From contig JAQAZG010000003.1 in assembly GCA_027864655.1 (NCBI GenBank), positions 1-64,000 of the forward strand: a stretch of DNA of 64,000 nucleotides, written 5' to 3'. The position numbers and the translations under genes were made by a program. Shown here in pieces: positions 8,654-17,179 of this stretch (the first letter of the stretch is position 1; each line of letters starts with the position of its first letter). Origin of the DNA: Oleispirillum naphthae (GTDB lineage Bacteria > Pseudomonadota > Alphaproteobacteria > Rhodospirillales > Rhodospirillaceae). The notes under the pieces are model-generated. The model worked only from the letters and a program-made list of their open reading frames with translations, was not told the DNA's origin and made no database searches.

Positions 8654-9496
8654 TCAGACGTGCTTCACCAAGCCGAGAATCCGGCGGGCTTCCTCTGCCG
8701 TCGCGATCTCCCGGCCCGCCATCTTGCTCAGCGCGACGGCCCGCTCGACCAACTGGACGTTGGTCGCCAATACGCCCTTCTCCAGGAAGATGTTGTCTTC
8801 CAGGCCGACGCGAAGTCCGTCGGCCCCGGCCGCAAGACCTGCGAGCATCATGGACAGATGCGCCTTGCCGATGCCGGTGATCGACCACGTGCAGCCTGGC
8901 TGGAATTTGCTCGTCAGGTAGGCCAGGCTCTCAAGCGTACCGGGCATGCCGCCCGGAACGTCGAGCACCAACTGGTAGTGCAGGGGCAACTGGAGGAACC
9001 CCTTTTTTAGGTAGAACTCCACATTACCGATCATTCCGGCATCGAAAATCTCGATTTCCGGCTTTATCTGGAGTTCCTGGGTCAGCGTGCCGAGACGCTC
9101 CAGAAACTTCGGTGTATTGAGGAAAACATAGCTGTTCGCCCAGTTCATCGTGCCAGGGTCGTAAGAGCACATCTCCGGCTTCAAGAGAGGTAAATGACCG
9201 CAGCGCAGATCTTCGGAGAAGGCACTCCCCGAGGTTGTCAGATTGAGCACAATATCCACACCCGCGGCCGAGGCCGCGCTGCGGACCTTGCTCACCACCT
9301 CGATCCAGGTCTCGGTGTCCATCGTGTTCTTGCCCTGGAGGTCGCGCGCGTGAATGTGGATCACCGACGCTCCAGCCTTCCCGCAGGCGACGGCATCGGC
9401 CGCGATCTCGTCGGGCGTGATCGGAACGTGCGGGGTCTGCTCTCGCGTCGTACCCGCCCCGCACAGGGCGCATGAGATAACGATTTTCTTGTTCAT
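8654..9496 (-). CDS. beta-keto acid cleavage enzyme (BKACE, DUF849 family)
   Basis: A 280-residue TIM-barrel enzyme of the BKACE family, whose founder is 3-keto-5-aminohexanoate cleavage enzyme Kce. It condenses a beta-keto acid with acetyl-CoA to give acetoacetate and a new acyl-CoA. The zinc ligands are His47 and His49 (VIHIHARD) and a Glu in RVGLEDNIF near residue 230, as in Kce. Length is normal for the family. It is first in the run BKACE - dehydrogenase - thiolase - ptb - buk and lies 130 bp downstream of tctA. The true beta-keto acid is not evident from sequence. A degraded paralogue is at 13042-13203 and an intact second one at 20659-21513. Confidence 0.9.
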   Translation of the reverse strand: MNKKIVISCALCGAGTTREQTPHVPITPDEIAADAVACGKAGASVIHIHARDLQGKNTMDTETWIEVVSKVRSAASAAGVDIVLNLTTSGSAFSEDLRCGHLPLLKPEMCSYDPGTMNWANSYVFLNTPKFLERLGTLTQELQIKPEIEIFDAGMIGNVEFYLKKGFLQLPLHYQLVLDVPGGMPGTLESLAYLTSKFQPGCTWSITGIGKAHLSMMLAGLAAGADGLRVGLEDNIFLEKGVLATNVQLVERAVALSKMAGREIATAEEARRILGLVKHV

Positions 9497-9591
9497 GACT
9501 GACCTTTGTTTCTGATTGACCTAACTGATTCTTGTTCTTCACATCAATCGCGGGCCCAGCATGCGAAGCTCACGGCCCGCATCTTGGTGAG

Positions 9592-9668
9592 GCGCTGCGG
9601 CGGCGTTTCCACCGCCCCCCGCAGCCTCACCCGGCGGCGGCGTTTTCCTCCGCTTCCTCCAACGCCCG
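9592..9668. repeat. direct repeat, right copy (MFS-tail relic plus tctA tail)
   Basis: This is the counterpart of 1414-1478. It contains the genuine end of tctA. Next to it, on the plus strand, the sequence reads ALRRRFHRPPQ, a relic of the MFS C-terminus ALRRRFYRPL, with the stop codon lost. The two copies bound the 8.1 kb catabolic block. Confidence 0.7.
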
Positions 9669-11162
9669 AAGCGCCGCCAGGCGGCGGAAACGGGCCCGCA
9701 GGATGGTGAACAGCGAGTACGCCGTGATCGCCCAGAAGAAGATGCAGATGTAGGAGCTGAAGAAGACCGTGTAGCTGTTCTTGGAGATGATCAGCGACTG
9801 GCGGAAGTTCTCCTCGAACAGCGGCGACAGAATGAAGCCGATCATCATCGTTGACGGCGAGTAGCCGAACTTCACCATCACGTAGCCGATAGCGGCGAAG
9901 AACAGCATGATCCACAGGTCCGTGCTGTTCTGCCCCATGCCGTAGACGCCGATGAAGCAGAAGGCGATGACCGCGGGGAAGATGACCGTGGTCGGCAGCT
10001 GCCCGAGCTTGGTGAAGCCGCGGATGAAGACGAAGGTCACGATGACCAGCAGGAAGTTGGAAAGAATGAGACCGGCATACAGTCCCGCCACCACGTCGGG
10101 CGCTTCGCGGAAGATCAGCGGCCCGGGGGTGAGGCCCTGGATCATGAATGCGCCGATCATGATCGCCGCCACCGCATCGCCGGGAACGCCGAGCGCCAGC
10201 AGGGGGATCAGGTTGGCGCCGCACACCGCGTTGTTGGCCGTTTCGGCGGCGGCGACGCCCTCCAGGCAGCCGGTGCCGAACTTCTCAGGGGTTTTGGAGT
10301 TCCGCTTCGCCATGTCGTAGCCGACATAGGCCGCCAGCGTCGGCCCCAGGCCGGGCAACGCGCCGATGCCGCAGCCGAGGAAGGCCGAGCGCACGATGGT
10401 GCGGAAGCTCTCCTTGTATTCCTTGAACAGCAGGATGCTGTCGTTCTTTTCCGCCGGCGGCGGCAGGTGCCCGGAGGTCTTGCCCCGCGCCACGGATTCC
10501 AGCTGCACCAGAATTTCGGAAAAGGCCAGGGCGCCGATCAGCATCACGATGAGGTTGATACCGCTGCTGAGGTAATTGACGCCGAAGGTGAAGCGCGGCA
10601 CGGAGAGGAACAGGTCCAGCCCGACGACGCCGAACAGCAGGCCGAAAATGCCGCCGATCATGCCCTTGAGAATGGAATCGCCGGATGCCGAGCCGATGAT
10701 CGTCAGCGAGAAGACCATCAGCACCGTGTATTCCGGCGGGCCGAACTTCAGCGCGTAGCGGGCGATCGGCTCCGCCACCAGGATCAGCACGACGCAGCTG
10801 AACAGGCAGCCGGAGACCGAGGCGGCGAGGGCCATCTTCACTGCCTTTCCGGCCTTGCCCTGAAGCGCCAGCTTGAAGCCGTCGGAAACCGTGGCCGCCG
10901 CCGCGGGGGTGCCGGGGGTGCCGATGAGGATGGCGGAGATGCTGCCGCCGAAGGTGCCGCCGTTGAACGCCCCCATGATCATGGTGAACGCCTGCACCGG
11001 CGTCATGTAGTAGGTCAATGGAATGATCAGGGCGATCGCCATGGTCGCGGTCAGGCCGGGAATGGCTCCCAGGATGAGGCCCGCGCTGACGCCGAGCACG
11101 AGGAAGAGAAAGTTGTTCGGGTCGAGAATCGTGGCGAAGCCAGCAAATAAGAGTTCGATCAT
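9627..11162 (-). CDS. tctA: tripartite tricarboxylate transporter large permease TctA
   Basis: A 511-residue integral membrane permease with about 12 hydrophobic segments. TctA-family motifs are present: GAIPGLTATMAIALIIPLTY near residues 32-51, the GTPGTPAAAATVSDG loop near 83-97, and GIGALPGLGPTLAAYVGYDM near 265-284. With the TctB small subunit and the TctC periplasmic receptor it imports a carboxylate. Order tctC-tctB-tctA is usual for such operons. Its C-terminal codons are duplicated at 1452-1478, on the far side of the 8.1 kb block. Confidence 0.93.
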   Translation of the reverse strand: MIELLFAGFATILDPNNFLFLVLGVSAGLILGAIPGLTATMAIALIIPLTYYMTPVQAFTMIMGAFNGGTFGGSISAILIGTPGTPAAAATVSDGFKLALQGKAGKAVKMALAASVSGCLFSCVVLILVAEPIARYALKFGPPEYTVLMVFSLTIIGSASGDSILKGMIGGIFGLLFGVVGLDLFLSVPRFTFGVNYLSSGINLIVMLIGALAFSEILVQLESVARGKTSGHLPPPAEKNDSILLFKEYKESFRTIVRSAFLGCGIGALPGLGPTLAAYVGYDMAKRNSKTPEKFGTGCLEGVAAAETANNAVCGANLIPLLALGVPGDAVAAIMIGAFMIQGLTPGPLIFREAPDVVAGLYAGLILSNFLLVIVTFVFIRGFTKLGQLPTTVIFPAVIAFCFIGVYGMGQNSTDLWIMLFFAAIGYVMVKFGYSPSTMMIGFILSPLFEENFRQSLIISKNSYTVFFSSYICIFFWAITAYSLFTILRARFRRLAALRALEEAEENAAAG

Positions 11163-11223
11163 ATCGTTTCCTCACACCTTGAGGGCCAGTGAAGCTTCCG
11201 TCGGCAAAGTGCCTGCGGCTTGA

Positions 11224-11685
11224 TCAAGGCAAAGCCACCTGCAACATCTGCTCGAAGAAGTACTTGATGCCCAGCGGAAGCAGCACCGAGACGAGGACGA
11301 TCAGCAGGTAATTGCGCTGGCCGTACATATACATGCACACGGCAATCGCCAGCATGGCCGGGACGAGATAGCCGATGTAGTCGAAGCCGACGATCTGCAA
11401 GGCGATGACGCCGAGGGTGAACAAGACGATGCGCAGATCCTTTGCCGTGACGCTGTAGCTCTTCATCTTCTTGTGGTCGCGCATGCGGTAGCCGTCCACG
11501 GCGAGGGACACCGCGAAGACGAACAGAAGCCCGGCAAGCAGGTTGGGAAAGTACCTTGGGGAAACCCCCATGCGGACCTGCGCAAAGATGATCTCTGCCG
11601 GAATGATGATAAAATAAAGAGCCACCGCAAACAGCGCGAGAATCGTCCCGCCGACCATTTGGGCCTTTGATTCGGATATTTGCAT
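11224..11685 (-). CDS. tctB: tripartite tricarboxylate transporter small permease TctB
   Basis: A 153-residue protein with four hydrophobic helices, typical of TctB. The family-like stretch RMGVSPRYFPNLLAGLLFVF follows the first helix. The ATG at 11685 is chosen because GAGGTGTGAG sits right before it; an in-frame ATG 18 bases upstream has no ribosome site. It lies 61 bp before tctA in the direction of transcription. Between it and tctC is a 273-bp gap holding the remains of a dehydrogenase gene. Confidence 0.88.
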   Translation of the reverse strand: MQISESKAQMVGGTILALFAVALYFIIIPAEIIFAQVRMGVSPRYFPNLLAGLLFVFAVSLAVDGYRMRDHKKMKSYSVTAKDLRIVLFTLGVIALQIVGFDYIGYLVPAMLAIAVCMYMYGQRNYLLIVLVSVLLPLGIKYFFEQMLQVALP

Positions 11686-11771
11686 CTCACACCTCACGGT
11701 CATTTTATTTTTTGAGCGTCCAGTTTATGTCATTTCGTCTTACTGGGTCTTTCGCGTTCCGGGAGCAGCAC

Positions 11772-11925
11772 CTAGACGTGCTCGGTGATGAAACTCTTCA
11801 TCCGGTCGAGCATGGAGAAAGGCGCCATGCCGCGCTTGGACAGCACGTCCTCCATGGAGCGGTCGGAGTAGTCGTAGAAGCCACAGCCCTACGCCGCCTC
11901 TCGTGACAGCGCCTTGTCGGCGCCG
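11772..11925 (-). pseudogene. C-terminal relic of a 3-hydroxyacyl-CoA dehydrogenase
   Basis: The minus strand between tctC and tctB reads GCGFYDYSDRSMEDVLSKRG and runs on for 18 more residues to a TAG at 11772-11774. This aligns with the C-terminus of the intact dehydrogenase at 7568-8527 (GKGFFDYSGRTPAEIAKKRD). An in-frame TAG lies just before the conserved GxGF(Y/F)DYS, and no start or Rossmann domain remains. The rest of the gene has been lost, leaving about 50 codons inside the tct operon. The reading is by eye; the motif match is strong. Confidence 0.7.
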
Positions 11926-11958
11926 TCACGCGTTTGGGACGATGAAACCGTGGGCGTC

Positions 11959-12924
11959 TTACTTTTTGGTGGAGATGCCCATCGCCTCGAGGTCGCGCTT
12001 GGCATCCGCATAGCCGGCCTCGACGCGCTTGCGAAATTCCTCGCCATCCAAGTACACGGCGGGAATGTTGAGCTTTTTCATGACGTCGCGGAATTCGGAG
12101 TCCTTGTGGGCCTCGGCATAGGCCTTGCGGAGCACCTCCAGGCGATCCTTCGGCACGCCCTTGGGCGCCGCGATTGCCATGTAGGAATAGAGCGTCAGGT
12201 CATAGCCCTGTTCCTTGGCCGTCGGCACGTCCGGCATGAACGGCACGCGCTCGTCGGTCAACACCGCGATGAGTCGCACTTCGCCGGTCTTGTAGAGCGG
12301 AATGAGGTCGCCGAGGATGGCGCACGTCGCATCCACATGGCCGCCCAGCAACTGCACGTTCACCTCGCTGCCGCCCTTGACCGGCACGTGGGCGAACTTC
12401 ACCTTCTTCATCTCGGCGATGCGCTGCATGGCGAAGGGCTGGGGATAGCCCGAGGCCGCATAGGTCAGGCCGCCCTCTTTCCTGGCTGCGGCCACCAAAT
12501 CCTCGATGGTCTTGATCTCGGACTTGCTGTTGACGGCGATGCCGTACTGATACTGGGCATACGAAAGGATATAGTCGAAATCGGCGGGGGTGTAGGGCAC
12601 GCTCATCTGGTGCGGGACGATCGCGAGGGGAGCGTAGGTCGCCACGCCGATGTTGTAGCCGTCGGGACGTTTGCCCTTGAGATCGATGACGCCTGTGGTG
12701 CCGAGTCCGCCGGGCCGGTTACTGACCGAGATCGGCACCTTCAGATATTTTTCCGCGGCCTTGGACAAGATACGGGCGCTGACGTCCGTACCGCCGCCGC
12801 CGCCATAATTGACGGTCAGGCTGATGGCGTGCGTCGGAAAGGATTCCGCCGCCATGCTGACGGAAGGAAGGCAAAGCATGGCGCCGACACCCAACACACT
12901 AAAAAGCATAGTTTTACGATACAT
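11959..12924 (-). CDS. tctC: tripartite tricarboxylate transporter substrate-binding protein TctC (Bug family)
   Basis: A 321-residue periplasmic receptor with an N-terminal signal peptide (hydrophobic LFSVLGVGAMLCLP, cleavage after SMAA). The Bug/TctC fold is recognised from ISLTVNYGGGGGTDVSARIL near residue 35, VSNRPGGLGTTG near 65, PYTPADFDYI near 105, and GVPKDRLEVLRKAYAEAHKD near 260. It captures a carboxylated ligand and delivers it to TctAB. It is the first intact gene of the operon; upstream are a BKACE relic and a LacI-type operator. A GGAGGAAAC ribosome site precedes the ATG. Confidence 0.93.
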   Translation of the reverse strand: MYRKTMLFSVLGVGAMLCLPSVSMAAESFPTHAISLTVNYGGGGGTDVSARILSKAAEKYLKVPISVSNRPGGLGTTGVIDLKGKRPDGYNIGVATYAPLAIVPHQMSVPYTPADFDYILSYAQYQYGIAVNSKSEIKTIEDLVAAARKEGGLTYAASGYPQPFAMQRIAEMKKVKFAHVPVKGGSEVNVQLLGGHVDATCAILGDLIPLYKTGEVRLIAVLTDERVPFMPDVPTAKEQGYDLTLYSYMAIAAPKGVPKDRLEVLRKAYAEAHKDSEFRDVMKKLNIPAVYLDGEEFRKRVEAGYADAKRDLEAMGISTKK

Positions 12925-13041
12925 TGTTTCCTCCTTTTTTGTTCGGCTCCCAATGCGAAGCCTCTTTGGTAATTCAGTCGGTTATCATCCCTGTTCAGGT
13001 TTTGGAGCCACGGGCTCCCGAGGTGCGGCCGCAGGCGTCGC

Positions 13042-13203
13042 CTACGGCTTCTTCAGGCCCAGGTATTCCCGGGCTTCGTCCGGGGTCGCCGGCTCCTTGC
13101 CGAACTCCCGCGCGATGCGAATGATCTTTTCCACCAATTGCGCGTTGCTCCGGGCGCGTTAGCCCTTGGCGTAGTAGACGTTGTCCTCTCCTGCCTGCGA
13201 CGG
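13042..13203 (-). pseudogene. C-terminal relic of a BKACE (DUF849) gene
   Basis: The minus strand reads GEDNVYYAKG, a TAA stop, then RARSNAQLVEKIIRIAREFG and further to LGLKKP and a TAG at 13042-13044. This matches the BKACE C-terminus (compare LEDNIFLEKGVLATNVQLVE of the intact gene at 8654-9496), including the zinc-ligand Glu. There is one internal stop and everything upstream is missing: the LacI-type operator begins only about 15 bp beyond the last recognisable codon. A deletion therefore seems to have joined the operon's control region to the gene's tail. Confidence 0.75.
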
Positions 13204-13217
13204 CCCCCCGGTACTGC

Positions 13218-13229
13218 GCAAACGTTTGC
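13218..13229. promoter_or_regulatory. LacI-family operator upstream of the tct operon
   Basis: GCAAACGTTTGC is a perfect 12-base palindrome with the central CG typical of LacI/GalR operators. It lies upstream of tctC and 47 bp beyond the 3' end of the lacI-family gene. An identical site precedes the regulator's own start (14322-14333). A half-like AACGTTTCCC follows at 13257-13266. Confidence 0.7.
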
Positions 13230-13275
13230 TCTTTGCGTGAAAATTTTTCAATTTACAACGTTTCCCGTCTGAAAT

Positions 13276-14283
13276 TTACGCTGGAACGCCCGTCGATTCG
13301 CGGATCACCAGTTCCGAATCGACGGCAACGTGTCTTTGCTCGCAGACGCCGTCCTCGATCTGCTGGATCAGCATCCGCGAGGCGATCTTGCCGACCTCGG
13401 TGACCCGCGTCCGGATCGCCGTGATCGGCGGGTGATAGAGCTCGAAGTTTTCCGAACACCCGATGGCGAGCACCGAGATGTCGCCGGGCACGGTAAGGCC
13501 GCGCTGATAGATCTGATGCAGCGCGCCGGGGGTGATCAGGTCGTTCATGCAGACCACGGCGGTCGGCGGCTCGGGCAGGTCGAGAAGGTGCCCCATGAAG
13601 GTGAAGCCGTCGGTCTTCGAGAAGTCGCTCTCCCGCAGGTATTCCGGACGCACGGCGATGCCGTGCTCGCTCAGCACCTCGCGATAGGCGATGACGCGGT
13701 CGATGGTGAAGAGCGAGTTCATCTTGCCGCTGATGAAGGCGATGCGGTGGTGTCCGAGATCGATCAGATATTTCATCGCACGGCGGAAGATATCGTAGTT
13801 TTCCGCCGTCACGCTGGGGATATCGAGGGCGGAGTCCTTGGGCAGGCCCGGCACCACCACCGCCGGGATGCGGTTCTTCACCAGATCCGGCAGATTGGGA
13901 TCGTCGGTGCGGTTGCCCACGATGATCAGCCCGTCGACGAGGCGCCGCTGGAACAGCGCGGCATAGCTGCCCTGGCCGTTCAGGGTGAGCAGCAGACGGT
14001 AGTCGGAGCTGTTGATGGTGGCGCTGAGGCCCATCAGCATGTGGGTGTAGAACGGGTTCTGGAAGGCGAATTCGCCGGTCCGCGTGATCACCACGCCGAG
14101 CACGCCGACTCGGTTGCGCACCAGCGCCCTGGCCGAAGAGTGGGGGAAGTAGTTCATCTCTTCGGCCAGGTCGAGGATCTGCCGGCGAAATTCCGCGCTG
14201 ACGCCTTTCTTGTCGTTGAGGGCGCGGCTCACCGTCGAATACGATGTTCCGGCCCTTTCAGCGATTTCCTTGATCGTCGTCAC
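13276..14283 (-). CDS. LacI-family transcriptional regulator
   Basis: A 335-residue LacI/GalR regulator. Residues 1-50 hold the helix-turn-helix and hinge (TTIKEIAERAGTSYSTVSRA, then SSARALVRNRVGVLGVVI), followed by a periplasmic-binding-protein-like effector domain to about residue 330. It lies upstream of the tct operon on the same strand. The same GCAAACGTTTGC palindrome occurs 39 bp before its own start and again before the tct genes, so it probably represses both itself and the transporter operon until an effector is taken up. Confidence 0.92.
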   Translation of the reverse strand: MTTIKEIAERAGTSYSTVSRALNDKKGVSAEFRRQILDLAEEMNYFPHSSARALVRNRVGVLGVVITRTGEFAFQNPFYTHMLMGLSATINSSDYRLLLTLNGQGSYAALFQRRLVDGLIIVGNRTDDPNLPDLVKNRIPAVVVPGLPKDSALDIPSVTAENYDIFRRAMKYLIDLGHHRIAFISGKMNSLFTIDRVIAYREVLSEHGIAVRPEYLRESDFSKTDGFTFMGHLLDLPEPPTAVVCMNDLITPGALHQIYQRGLTVPGDISVLAIGCSENFELYHPPITAIRTRVTEVGKIASRMLIQQIEDGVCEQRHVAVDSELVIRESTGVPA

Positions 14284-14321
14284 GACACGGCTTCTCCCGG
14301 TTTATCATGAAGCAGAGTAAC

Positions 14322-14333
14322 GCAAACGTTTGC
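14322..14333. promoter_or_regulatory. LacI-family operator in the regulator's own promoter
   Basis: An exact copy of GCAAACGTTTGC, 39 bp upstream of the lacI-family start codon; identical to the site at 13218-13229. It implies autoregulation. Confidence 0.7.
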
Positions 14334-14430
14334 TCGAATCAAGCCTCATTCCGACGCAGGCGTGAAAACGCCACACCGCTGCAGGCGCGGCGGCGCATCG
14401 TTCGGGGGGGGCATATCGACAAATGCGCAA

Positions 14431-14457
14431 CCGGCGCCGCAGGGTTGGCGGCGCCGG
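14431..14457 (-). terminator. hairpin after the TRAP permease gene
   Basis: CCGGCGCCGC and GCGGCGCCGG (10-bp arms, 7-base loop) lie 28 bp past the end of the TRAP permease gene. There is no long T-run, so it may need Rho or act as an RNA-stability element. Confidence 0.45.
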
Positions 14458-14484
14458 GGTGGCAGGGCATGCGGAAGAACCGGC

Positions 14485-17112
14485 TCAGCCTTCCGCGGGC
14501 AGCGCTTCCTGCGTTGCGGCGTCGAGGCGGCGCTTGCGCCGCAGCTGCAGCATGAACACCCCGCCGAGCACCAGAAGCGCCGGCAGCATGAACCACTGCG
14601 GCGAGGGGCGGTCGGTCGGCCGCGCCAGCGCGATCACCCGGTCGCCCGGCTGGATGCCGAACTTCGCGGCCTGGCTGCGCAGACGCACCGAGGTGACCAT
14701 CACCTCGTCGCCGAGGCGGTTGAGGTTGAGACCCTCGGCACGCATCCGTGCGGTGCCGTTGGCGCCTTCGCCGAGGCGCAGGCGCACGGTCTTTTCGACG
14801 ATGTCGCCGATCGAGGTCTGGGTTTCGAAACGGATGAACACCGGGTCGCCCGGCTCGTTGGCGTCCGCCTCGGCAAAGACCTCGGTGGGCGGCGCGAAGC
14901 TGAACGGCGCTTCCACCATGTCGAGCCAGAACCCGGGCCGGAACAGGGTGAAGCAGACGAGCAGCAGCAGCGCCGTCTCATACAGCTTGTTGCGGATGAT
15001 CATCCAGTGCTGTGTCGCCGCGACGAAGCAGAACATCGCCGCCGCCGAGCCGATGACCATGACGACGAATTCCAGCGGCCCGTCGATGTCGATCATCAGC
15101 AGGCGGTGGTTGAAGATGAAGATGAAGGGCAGCAGCGCGGTACGGATTTCATAGCGGAATCCCTGCACGCCGGTCTTCACCGGATCGGCGCCCGAGATCG
15201 CCGAGGCCGCATAGGCGGCCAGACCCACAGGTGGCGTCACGTCCGCCATCAGGCCGAAATAGAAGACGAACAGATGCACCGCGACCAGAGGCACCGCAAG
15301 ATCGTTCTTCGCGGCGAGATCGACGATCACCGGGGCCATCAGGGTGGCCACCACCACGTAGCTCGCGGTGGTCGGCATGCCCATGCCGAGAATGATGCAG
15401 ATGATCGCGGTGAGGAACAGCATGATCAGAAGGCTGCCGCCGGAGACCAGTTCCACCACCTCGGTCATCACCAGGCCGATGCCGGTCAACAGCACGGTGC
15501 CGACGACGATGCCGGCGGTGGAGGTGGCGATGCCCACGGTGGTCATGTTGCGCGCCGCGGCGATCAGCCCGTCCACCATGTCCTTCAGCCCGCCGATGAA
15601 CTCCGAGCGGAGAATCTCCTTCTGGCCGCGGAAGTGGGCGGTGAGCGGGCGCTGGGTGATGGTGAGCAGAATCAGCACCATGGCTCCCCAGAAGGCGGAG
15701 AGGCCGGGGGAGAGTTCCTCCACCATCAGGCACCAGATCAGCACCACCACCGGCAGGATGTAATGCAGGCCGGTGCGCACCGTGACGCGGAAATCGGGCA
15801 CCTCGACGAAGGCGTGCGCCGGATCGTCGTGCGGGCTATCCGGAAACTTGGCGCGATAGGCGATCAGCCAGACGTAGAGCGCCAGCACCGCCACGGCGAT
15901 CATCGCCGTGGCGTAGATGCCGAACAGAGTCTTGGTCCAGCCGATGCCGTAGTAGACCAGGCCGGCGAGGATGATCGCGCCGCAAACGTTCATCAGCCCG
16001 CGGAGCAAGCTGTTCCCCAGCGTGCCGTGCCGGGTCACCGGCAGGCCCTTGAGGCCCATCTTCATCGCCTCGATATCGACGATGTAGAACAGCGACCCAT
16101 AGGTGAGCAGCGCCGGGAAGAAGGCATGCTTGACCACGTCGGCATAACTGATGCCGACGTATTCGGCGATCAGGAAGGCGGCGGCGCCCATCACCGGCGG
16201 CATGATCTGGCCGTTGACCGAGGCGGCGCACTCCACCGCGCCCGCCTTCACCGCCGGATAGCCGACGCGCTTCATCAGCGGGATGGTGAAGGTGCCGGTG
16301 GTCACCACATTGGCGATGGAAGAGCCGGAGATCACGCCGGTCATGCCGGAGGCCGCCACCGCCGCCTTGGCGGGGCCGCCGCGGAAGCCGCCGAGCAGCG
16401 AGAACGCGAGGCGGATGAAATAGCCGCCCGCGCCCGCCTTTTCCAGCATCGAGCCGAACAGGACGAACATGAACACGACGTTGGTGGACACCCCCAGCGC
16501 GACGCCGAAGATGCCCTCGGAAGTCAGCCACATCTGCGAGGAGGCGCGCGACAGCGAGGCCCCCTTGTGGGCGATCATGCCGGGCAGGTGCGGCCCGGCG
16601 AAGATATAGCCGAGCATGATGATGGCGATCACCATGATCGCCGGGCCGACGGCGCGGCGCGCCATCTCGATCAGCACCAGCACGCCGACGACGCTGACCG
16701 CGATGTCGAGGGTGGTGGGCAGGCCGGGGCGCAGCGCCAGGTCCTGGTAGAACACCACCAGGTACATCGAGCTGGCGGCGCCCGCGATGCCGAGAATCCA
16801 ATCGATCAGCGGCACGCGGTCGCGCGGCGAACGCACGAAGGCGGGATAACTGGTGGCGGCGAGGAAGAGGGAAAAGGCGAGGTGGATGGAGCGCGCGATG
16901 CCGTCGGTGATCACCCCGACGTTGAAGATGAACGGCAGCGGCGAGGCATACCACAACTGGAACAACGACCAGGACAGGGCCACCAGCATCATCAGGCGTG
17001 CGGTCGGTCCCGTCGGTTTGCGCCCGCCCATATCGACGGAGGCGACGAGTTCCTGCAAGGCGTCGGCGTCGATCGGCGGGTCGATCGGCTTGGCGGCATC
17101 GGTCGTGGTCAT
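14485..17112 (-). CDS. TRAP transporter fused permease (TAXI type, DctQ-DctM fusion)
   Basis: An 875-residue membrane protein in which the small 4-helix and large 12-helix TRAP subunits are fused, as is usual for TAXI-TRAP systems. DctM-type motifs include SGSSIANVVTTGTFTIPLMK and GQIMPPVMGAAAFLIAEYVG in the first large repeat and GMGMPTTASYVVVATLMAPV in the second. The C-terminal 150 residues are a soluble region between the last helices, resembling DUF3394. It works with the TAXI receptor encoded just upstream and is powered by an ion gradient. A stem-loop between the two genes probably lowers its expression relative to the receptor. Confidence 0.92.
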   Translation of the reverse strand: MTTTDAAKPIDPPIDADALQELVASVDMGGRKPTGPTARLMMLVALSWSLFQLWYASPLPFIFNVGVITDGIARSIHLAFSLFLAATSYPAFVRSPRDRVPLIDWILGIAGAASSMYLVVFYQDLALRPGLPTTLDIAVSVVGVLVLIEMARRAVGPAIMVIAIIMLGYIFAGPHLPGMIAHKGASLSRASSQMWLTSEGIFGVALGVSTNVVFMFVLFGSMLEKAGAGGYFIRLAFSLLGGFRGGPAKAAVAASGMTGVISGSSIANVVTTGTFTIPLMKRVGYPAVKAGAVECAASVNGQIMPPVMGAAAFLIAEYVGISYADVVKHAFFPALLTYGSLFYIVDIEAMKMGLKGLPVTRHGTLGNSLLRGLMNVCGAIILAGLVYYGIGWTKTLFGIYATAMIAVAVLALYVWLIAYRAKFPDSPHDDPAHAFVEVPDFRVTVRTGLHYILPVVVLIWCLMVEELSPGLSAFWGAMVLILLTITQRPLTAHFRGQKEILRSEFIGGLKDMVDGLIAAARNMTTVGIATSTAGIVVGTVLLTGIGLVMTEVVELVSGGSLLIMLFLTAIICIILGMGMPTTASYVVVATLMAPVIVDLAAKNDLAVPLVAVHLFVFYFGLMADVTPPVGLAAYAASAISGADPVKTGVQGFRYEIRTALLPFIFIFNHRLLMIDIDGPLEFVVMVIGSAAAMFCFVAATQHWMIIRNKLYETALLLLVCFTLFRPGFWLDMVEAPFSFAPPTEVFAEADANEPGDPVFIRFETQTSIGDIVEKTVRLRLGEGANGTARMRAEGLNLNRLGDEVMVTSVRLRSQAAKFGIQPGDRVIALARPTDRPSPQWFMLPALLVLGGVFMLQLRRKRRLDAATQEALPAEG

Positions 17113-17179
17113 AACGCTCTTTCCCCGTAGTGATCTTGTGCCCGGTTGTCCCCCCCGAGGCCCGGATGCTTATAGCAAA

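Noticed and set aside
14362..17130. A 922-codon open frame on the plus strand opposite the TRAP permease
   Set aside because: It is a GC-rich antisense shadow: His/Gly/Arg-rich, no family signature, and fully covered by a recognised membrane protein on the other strand.
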